Of a stretch of 17,417 bases of DNA, positions 13,710 through 17,417 are shown piece by piece. The stretch spans positions 1-17,417 of the forward strand of contig JABUSR010000060.1 in NCBI GenBank assembly GCA_021442645.1, given 5' to 3'. The notes under the pieces were generated by a model. That model did not search any database, was not told the origin of the DNA, and saw only the letters and a program-made list of their open reading frames with translations. This DNA is from Ruminiclostridium sp. (GTDB lineage: Bacteria > Bacillota > Clostridia > Oscillospirales > Oscillospiraceae). The first letter of the stretch is position 1. Every line of letters begins with the position of its first letter. The position numbers and the translations under genes were made by a program.

Positions 13710-14993
13710 TCATTTTCTAAAGGTGATCTCATGACGCTTGGGGCCGGTAGAGACGATGGAGATAGGAGTCTTAATCTCCTGCTCAAGGAAGTCCACATAG
13801 GCCTTGGCCTGGGGCGGAAGTGCCTGGTAGTTTGTGATGCCGCGTACGTCGCACTTCCAACCGGGAAGGGTGGTGAAAACCGGTTTGGCCCGATTCAGAA
13901 GGGCAGGGACTGGGAAGTCATTGGTAATCATCCCATCGATTTCGTAGGCGGTGCAGACGGGAATCTCGTCCAGGTAGCCAAGGACATCCAGGCAGGTGAG
14001 GGCAACTTTCGTAGCGCCCTGAACCATACAGCCATAGCGAGTGGCCACAGCATCAAACCAGCCCACACGGCGGGGACGGCCGGTGGTAGCGCCGAACTCG
14101 CCCTTATCGCCGCCCCGGCGGCGGAGCTCATCGCCGGCAACGCCCAATAGTTCACTGACAAAGGGTTCGGTCTGAGAGCCCACACAGGAGGAGTAGGCCT
14201 TGGAGACACAGATGACTTCTTCCATTGCCGTGGGCGGGATGGCTGCACCGACGCAACCGAACCCGGCAAGGGTGTGGGAGGAGGTAGTCATGGGGACGAT
14301 GCCAAGGTCAGGGTCCTTCATGGCACCCAACTGACCCTCCAAAAGGATGCTCTTTCCATCGGATAAGGCCTGATGGACAAAGGTTACTGCATCGCTTACA
14401 TAGGGGCTGATGACCTCCCGCAGTTCCAGAAGTTCTGAAAACAGGGCTTCTGCATCAATCGTGGGCTTGTGGTACATGTTTTCGAAAAGGATGTTTTTAA
14501 TCTCAACAGCCCGGTTCAGACGGTCTTTCAGCCGAACATCATCAAAGAGGTCGCAGACCTGGATGCCGATCTTGGCGTACTTGTCTGAATAGAAGGGGGC
14601 GATGCCACTTTTGGTGGAGCCGAAGGCATGGCCGCCCAGGCGTTCTTCCTCATAGGTATCCTGCAGGACATGGTAGGGCATGAGGAGCTGCGCCCGGTCT
14701 GAGATAATGAGGTTGGGGGCGGGGACATTGTTTTCCACCAGATTATTGAGTTCTGCTACCAGTTTGCGGATGTCCAGAGCGACTCCGTTGCCGATGATGT
14801 TGGTGATATGAGAATAGAAGACGCCGGAAGGAAGGGTGTGCAGGGCAAAGCGACCGTAGTCATTGATGATGGTGTGGCCTGCATTGGCACCGCCCTGATA
14901 TCGGATGACGATGTCAGATTGCTCAGCCAGCAGGTCGGTAATTTTTCCTTTGCCCTCGTCGCCCCAGTTGGCGCCGACAATTGCTTTTACCAT
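13710..14993 (-). CDS. purA: Adenylosuccinate synthetase
   Basis: Joins IMP and aspartate with GTP to give adenylosuccinate, the first step from IMP to AMP; cytoplasmic. At 427 residues it has the normal length. The P-loop GDEGKGK (11-17) contains the catalytic Asp12, His40 sits in GGANAGHT, GSTKSGIAPFY (125-135) binds IMP, and TTGRPRRVGWFD (303-314) binds GTP and aspartate. The IMP-site loop usually read as EGAQGTLLDID is here EGQLGAMKDPD (219-229), a marked variant. ATG 14993 has AGGAGG seven bases upstream; the longer frame to 15083 would start upstream of the leader, inside the promoter. It is divergent from yerC and convergent with the rluA-like gene. No other purine gene is nearby. Confidence 0.95.
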   Translation of the reverse strand: MVKAIVGANWGDEGKGKITDLLAEQSDIVIRYQGGANAGHTIINDYGRFALHTLPSGVFYSHITNIIGNGVALDIRKLVAELNNLVENNVPAPNLIISDRAQLLMPYHVLQDTYEEERLGGHAFGSTKSGIAPFYSDKYAKIGIQVCDLFDDVRLKDRLNRAVEIKNILFENMYHKPTIDAEALFSELLELREVISPYVSDAVTFVHQALSDGKSILLEGQLGAMKDPDLGIVPMTTSSHTLAGFGCVGAAIPPTAMEEVICVSKAYSSCVGSQTEPFVSELLGVAGDELRRRGGDKGEFGATTGRPRRVGWFDAVATRYGCMVQGATKVALTCLDVLGYLDEIPVCTAYEIDGMITNDFPVPALLNRAKPVFTTLPGWKCDVRGITNYQALPPQAKAYVDFLEQEIKTPISIVSTGPKRHEITFRK

Positions 14994-15080
14994 GAGAATT
15001 CCTCCTAACTGTGAACACCGGCGGCCGGGTGCAGTCGGTGCCCCGCTTCCCGAAGGGAGTAACAGGTCGTTCAAAAAATA
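14994..15080 (-). promoter_or_regulatory. Structured purA leader
   Basis: The GC-rich leader, in contrast to the A/T-rich promoter before it, can form two hairpins: a TCCC/GGGA stem (plus 15048-15058) with a UUC loop, and a CACCG/CGGTG stem (15016-15020 with 15036-15040). It does not resemble the purine riboswitch core as I know it. It may affect translation, but no mechanism is visible. Confidence 0.35.
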
Positions 15081-15086
15081 CATCTC

Positions 15087-15115
15087 ATTATAATACCAAG
15101 ATTATAAAAATGCAA
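15087..15115 (-). promoter_or_regulatory. Sigma-A promoter of purA
   Basis: On the minus strand: TTGCAT (15115-15110), a 17-base spacer and TATAAT (15092-15087). The start point near 15080 leaves an 87-base leader. Confidence 0.8.
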
Positions 15116-15177
15116 GATAGAGAAGGAGAAATTTCATTCTATTTTAAAGTTCTTCAGAAATACTGGCGGTTTGTCTC

Positions 15178-15206
15178 TTTACATTCGCGATTTAACTTGA
15201 TAAAAT
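15178..15206 (+). promoter_or_regulatory. Extended -10 promoter of the yerC operon
   Basis: TTTACA (15178-15183), a 17-base spacer and TAAAAT (15201-15206) preceded by TGA, an extended -10. It is 34 bases before the start codon and divergent from the purA promoter. Confidence 0.8.
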
Positions 15207-15239
15207 ATGAAAGTAAACGAATCAAAGGGGGCATGTTTC

Positions 15240-15554
15240 ATGAAGAAATCTCCACAGACAGAGAACGATCTGCTATACGAGAGCCTGCTGCAGCTGAAAA
15301 GCGTGGAGGAATGCCGTCGCTTTCTTCAGGACCTGTGCACGGTAAGCGAGCTGAAGGCCATGGAGCAGAGGATCGAAGTTGCCATGTATCTTCGGGAGGG
15401 GATGATTTACCAGGATATCCTGAAGAAGACGGGGGCAAGCAGCGCCACCATCAGCCGGGTCAACCGTTGCCTTCAGTACGGCGCGGAGGGCTATCAGGCT
15501 ATCCTGCCCAGACTAGATGCATTTTGGGAGAAGGAGAAGAGTAAATTGCCGTGA
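15240..15554 (+). CDS. yerC: YerC/YecD-type TrpR-related DNA-binding protein
   Basis: A 104-residue all-helical protein in the TrpR-like YerC/YecD family. The helix-turn-helix is at about 65-88 (MIYQDILKKTGASSATISRVNRCL), preceded by CTVSELKAMEQRIEVAMYL, which matches the TrpR core. Its members are predicted transcription regulators in Firmicutes; their ligands and targets are largely unknown. The fold does not show that this one binds tryptophan. ATG 15240 has AAAGGGGG eight bases upstream; an in-frame ATG at 15207 would lie only one base past the -10 box, before the expected start point. Its stop codon overlaps the GTG start of the methyltransferase (GTGA), so the two are coupled. Confidence 0.88.
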   Translation: MKKSPQTENDLLYESLLQLKSVEECRRFLQDLCTVSELKAMEQRIEVAMYLREGMIYQDILKKTGASSATISRVNRCLQYGAEGYQAILPRLDAFWEKEKSKLP

Positions 15555-16312
15555 GGGATTTTGATGCCACCTATAACGCCCTGGCCAACTGCTACGATGC
15601 TATGACGGAGGATGTAAATTACCCTGCCTGGGCTGATTTTCTTGAGCGGTGTTTTGATCGGGAGAAAAAGCCCATTCACACAGTGCTGGACTTAGCCTGC
15701 GGCACGGGGACGATGTCCTTCTTGCTGGCCCAGCGGGGGTATGAGATGATTGGGGTAGATTTCTCCCCGGAGATGCTGGCTGTGGCGGCGGAGAAAATGC
15801 TGCCCCCCGGCGCAGAACCGCCCATCTTCCTCTGCCAGCCTATGGAGAAATTGGATCTGTACGGCACGGTGGATGCCTGCGTCTGCCTCCTGGACAGTGT
15901 GAACCACGTGACCAGCCCTGCAAAGCTCCAAAAGGCATTTCATAGGGTCCAGCTCTTTCTGGAGCCAGGCGGCCTGTTTGTGTTTGATGTTCATACCCCC
16001 GAACACCTGGAGAGCCTGGACGGCGGGATGTTTCTGGATGAGACGGAGGACGCCTACTGCGTTTGGCGGACGGAGTACGACCGCCGTCGACGAATCTGCA
16101 CCTATGCCATGGATGTCTTTCAGTTGGCGGAAGACGACCGCTGGGAGCGGGATGGGGAGATTCACGAGGAGTTTGCATATACTCCGGAGGAGCTGACCGG
16201 GTTCTTGAAAGAAGCAGGACTTGTGGATATCCGTCAGTATGGGAACCTGAAATTCCGCCGCCCTAAAGCGGGGGAAGACCGGATTTTCTTCACTGCCCGC
16301 AAGCCAAAATAA
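15551..16312 (+). CDS. Class I SAM-dependent methyltransferase
   Basis: A cytoplasmic protein of 253 residues with a Rossmann methyltransferase domain. Motif I is VLDLACGTG (45-53), with the acidic residue for the ribose of SAM at Asp70 (IGVDFSPEML). Motif II lies near VDACVCLLDSVNHV (107-120) and motif III near LEPGGLFVFDVHTPEHL (137-153). The C-terminal region (about 155-250) is the mixed cap seen in small-molecule methyltransferases of the Methyltransf_25 group. The start is GTG 15551, overlapping the yerC stop; the nearest purine-rich ribosome site, AAGGAG (15531-15536), is 14 bases away, farther than usual, which supports coupling to yerC translation. The substrate is unknown. The gene precedes hslO by 35 bases. 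Confidence 0.88.
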   Translation: MRDFDATYNALANCYDAMTEDVNYPAWADFLERCFDREKKPIHTVLDLACGTGTMSFLLAQRGYEMIGVDFSPEMLAVAAEKMLPPGAEPPIFLCQPMEKLDLYGTVDACVCLLDSVNHVTSPAKLQKAFHRVQLFLEPGGLFVFDVHTPEHLESLDGGMFLDETEDAYCVWRTEYDRRRRICTYAMDVFQLAEDDRWERDGEIHEEFAYTPEELTGFLKEAGLVDIRQYGNLKFRRPKAGEDRIFFTARKPK

Positions 16313-16347
16313 CAATGAGACAGATTGGAAATGAAGGAATCGCAACT

Positions 16348-17223
16348 ATGGATTATATTGTACGAATGATTGCAAAGGACGCCCCGGTCAAGGCAATGGC
16401 GATTCAGGGGAGGGATCTGGTTCAACGGGCCAGGGAGATCCACAATACCCGGCCTGTGGCCACGGCGGCATTGGGGCGCACGCTGTTAGCTACATCCATG
16501 ATTGGCCAACAGTTGAAGGAAGAGGATGGCTCCGTTACCGTCCGCATCAGCGGCGGCGGCCCTGTGGGGAATATCCTAGTGGTTTCTGACAACGGCGGCA
16601 ATGTCCGCGGCTATGTGCAGAACGGCCAGGTGGAGCTGCCCCTGAAAGGGCCTGCCAAATTGGATGTTGGCCGGGCTGTGGGCACGGAGGGCTCCATTAC
16701 GGTTATCAAGGACCTTTGCATGAAAGAGCCCTATGTGGGAACCATTCCCCTGGTCTCCGGTGAAATCGCTGAGGATGTGACAGCTTACTATGCTGAGAGT
16801 GAGCAGATTCCCACCGCCTGCGCACTGGGGGTCCTGGTGGACCGGGACCTGTCTGTGGCGGCGGCAGGAGGATACCTGATTCAACTACTGCCCGGTGCTT
16901 CTGAATCAGACATTGACAAGATTGAGGCGGGGATCACGCGGGTGGGTCAGGTCACCAGTTACCTGAGCCAAGGGATGAGTGCAGAGGACCTGTTAAAAGA
17001 GGTCCTGGCCGACTTTGACCTGGAGATCCTGGAGATCATTCCCGTGGAGTACCGTTGCTACTGCAGCCGGGAGAGAATGCGGAACGCCCTTGTGAGTATG
17101 GGCCGGGAGGAACTCCGAGAACTCATCGATGAGGTGGGCCGGGCTGAGATGTCCTGCCAGTTCTGTGATACAATCCATGCCTATGAAAAGGAAGAACTGG
17201 AAGAATTGCTGGCCTCCATGTAA
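16348..17223 (+). CDS. hslO: Redox-regulated chaperone Hsp33
   Basis: A holdase chaperone switched on by oxidation plus unfolding, which protects cytoplasmic proteins during oxidative stress. The 291-residue length is normal. The N-terminal domain has the family segments ISGGGPVGNILVVSD (68-81), GYVQNG, VGRAVGTEGSITVIKDL and YYAESEQIPTA. The C-terminal zinc-redox switch has all four cysteines: Cys237 and Cys239 as CxC, Cys270 and Cys273 as CxxC. I start at ATG 16348, with GAAGGA nine bases upstream and the typical MDYIVR opening; an ATG at 16315, three bases after the methyltransferase stop, would add 11 residues without a ribosome site. It is the last gene of the yerC operon. Confidence 0.96.
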   Translation: MDYIVRMIAKDAPVKAMAIQGRDLVQRAREIHNTRPVATAALGRTLLATSMIGQQLKEEDGSVTVRISGGGPVGNILVVSDNGGNVRGYVQNGQVELPLKGPAKLDVGRAVGTEGSITVIKDLCMKEPYVGTIPLVSGEIAEDVTAYYAESEQIPTACALGVLVDRDLSVAAAGGYLIQLLPGASESDIDKIEAGITRVGQVTSYLSQGMSAEDLLKEVLADFDLEILEIIPVEYRCYCSRERMRNALVSMGREELRELIDEVGRAEMSCQFCDTIHAYEKEELEELLASM

Positions 17224-17228
17224 TGGTG

Positions 17229-17261
17229 TTATCGGGCTCAGATGAGGTCCGAGCCCGATAA
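17229..17261 (+). terminator. Hairpin ending the yerC-hslO operon
   Basis: A perfect 11-bp stem (17229-17239 with 17251-17261, 11-base loop) begins six bases after the hslO stop. No T run follows, so it may act as a 3'-end stabiliser or a weak terminator. Confidence 0.55.
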
Positions 17262-17300
17262 GCTCTGATTCAAACCCGTCAACTTTTTAACAAAAAACCC

Positions 17301-17329
17301 TTGACAAATACGGGCCTTATCAGTATAAT
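17301..17329 (+). promoter_or_regulatory. Perfect-consensus promoter of tRNA-Val
   Basis: TTGACA (17301-17306), a 17-base spacer and TATAAT (17324-17329): a full match to the sigma-A consensus in both boxes and spacing, as is common for tRNA operons. The mature tRNA starts at 17371, giving a 5' trailer of about 35 bases for RNase P to remove. Confidence 0.9.
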
Positions 17330-17370
17330 AAATTTCGTCGCTTGGGGATTTGCCTCTTGAGAGACGAAAC

Positions 17371-17417
17371 GGGAGCATAGCTCAGCTGGGAGAGCACATG
17401 CCTTACAAGCATGGGGT
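17371..17417 (+). tRNA. tRNA-Val (anticodon UAC), cut by the window end
   Basis: The first 47 bases of a tRNA: acceptor 5' strand GGGAGCA, D arm GCTC/GAGC with loop AGCTGGGA, and anticodon stem CATGC/GCATG with loop CTTACAA. The anticodon at 17404-17406 reads TAC, decoding GTA/GTG valine. The T arm and acceptor 3' strand lie beyond the window. It is probably the first gene of a tRNA cluster, by inference from the strong promoter. Confidence 0.93.

Noticed and set aside
14994..15080. Purine riboswitch before purA
   Set aside because: I cannot find the conserved three-way-junction core; hairpins alone do not support the call.
15011..15544. 177-codon plus-strand frame overlapping yerC
   Set aside because: Out of frame with yerC and begins in the divergent purA leader; yerC itself has the promoter, ribosome site and family motifs.
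15692..16345. 217-codon minus-strand frame opposite the methyltransferase
   Set aside because: Shadow frame without start signals; the plus-strand methyltransferase motifs are clear.
1..17417. CRISPR array, insertion sequence, prophage or defence island
   Set aside because: No regularly spaced repeats, transposase, integrase, terminal repeats or nuclease/helicase genes were seen; the gene content is housekeeping plus a metal-efflux pair.

Overview
The window reads as chromosomal DNA of a low-to-moderate GC, anaerobic gut-type member of the Firmicutes, most likely class Clostridia near Oscillospiraceae. The reasons are strong Shine-Dalgarno sequences before almost every gene, clear sigma-A promoters, many intrinsic terminators, and a gene content typical of that group (YerC-type TrpR-like protein, DegV, hemolysin III, PaaK paired with an ACT-domain protein). 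The assignment to a family is inference; there is no rRNA in the window. I see no CRISPR array, transposase, integrase, phage gene or plasmid function. Most of it is housekeeping.

Layout. At 22-755 a terminator-like hairpin is followed at once by an alpha/beta hydrolase. At 765-3862 a promoter drives a tight cluster of glmM, a left-handed beta-helix acyltransferase resembling the C-terminal half of GlmU, and a DMT/EamA transporter, closed by a terminator. At 4023-5970 lies the rpsB-tsf translation operon with an extended -10 promoter and a structured leader, closed by a terminator. A near-symmetric bidirectional terminator at 5984-6019 separates it from a minus-strand pair, phenylacetate-CoA ligase (paaK) and an ACT-domain protein (6101-7964). 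At 8069-9769 a divergent promoter drives hemolysin III and DegV.

At 9799-12590 a zinc/cadmium-type P1B ATPase (minus) and an ArsR/SmtB repressor (plus) are divergent. They share a 20-base palindromic operator and overlapping promoters. The repressor has a long leader that contains a 13-base direct repeat and a terminator-like hairpin. An RluA-family pseudouridine synthase follows (12736-13605) and converges on purA (13710-14993, minus) across a perfect 20-bp hairpin. purA and a yerC-methyltransferase-hslO operon (15178-17223) diverge from facing promoters. The window ends inside a tRNA-Val(UAC) gene that has a perfect-consensus promoter.

How it fits together: glmM and its partner belong to amino-sugar precursor supply for the cell wall; rpsB-tsf, rluA-like, hslO and tRNA-Val serve translation and protein quality; the ATPase/ArsR pair handles toxic divalent metals; purA makes AMP; paaK-ACT probably activates an aryl acid. 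I found no convincing new multi-gene system. The most worthwhile leads are regulatory (the metal locus and its leader, the rpsB leader) and enzymatic (the orphan GlmU-like acyltransferase, a divergent loop in PurA, the unusual ATPase N terminus and ArsR metal site).
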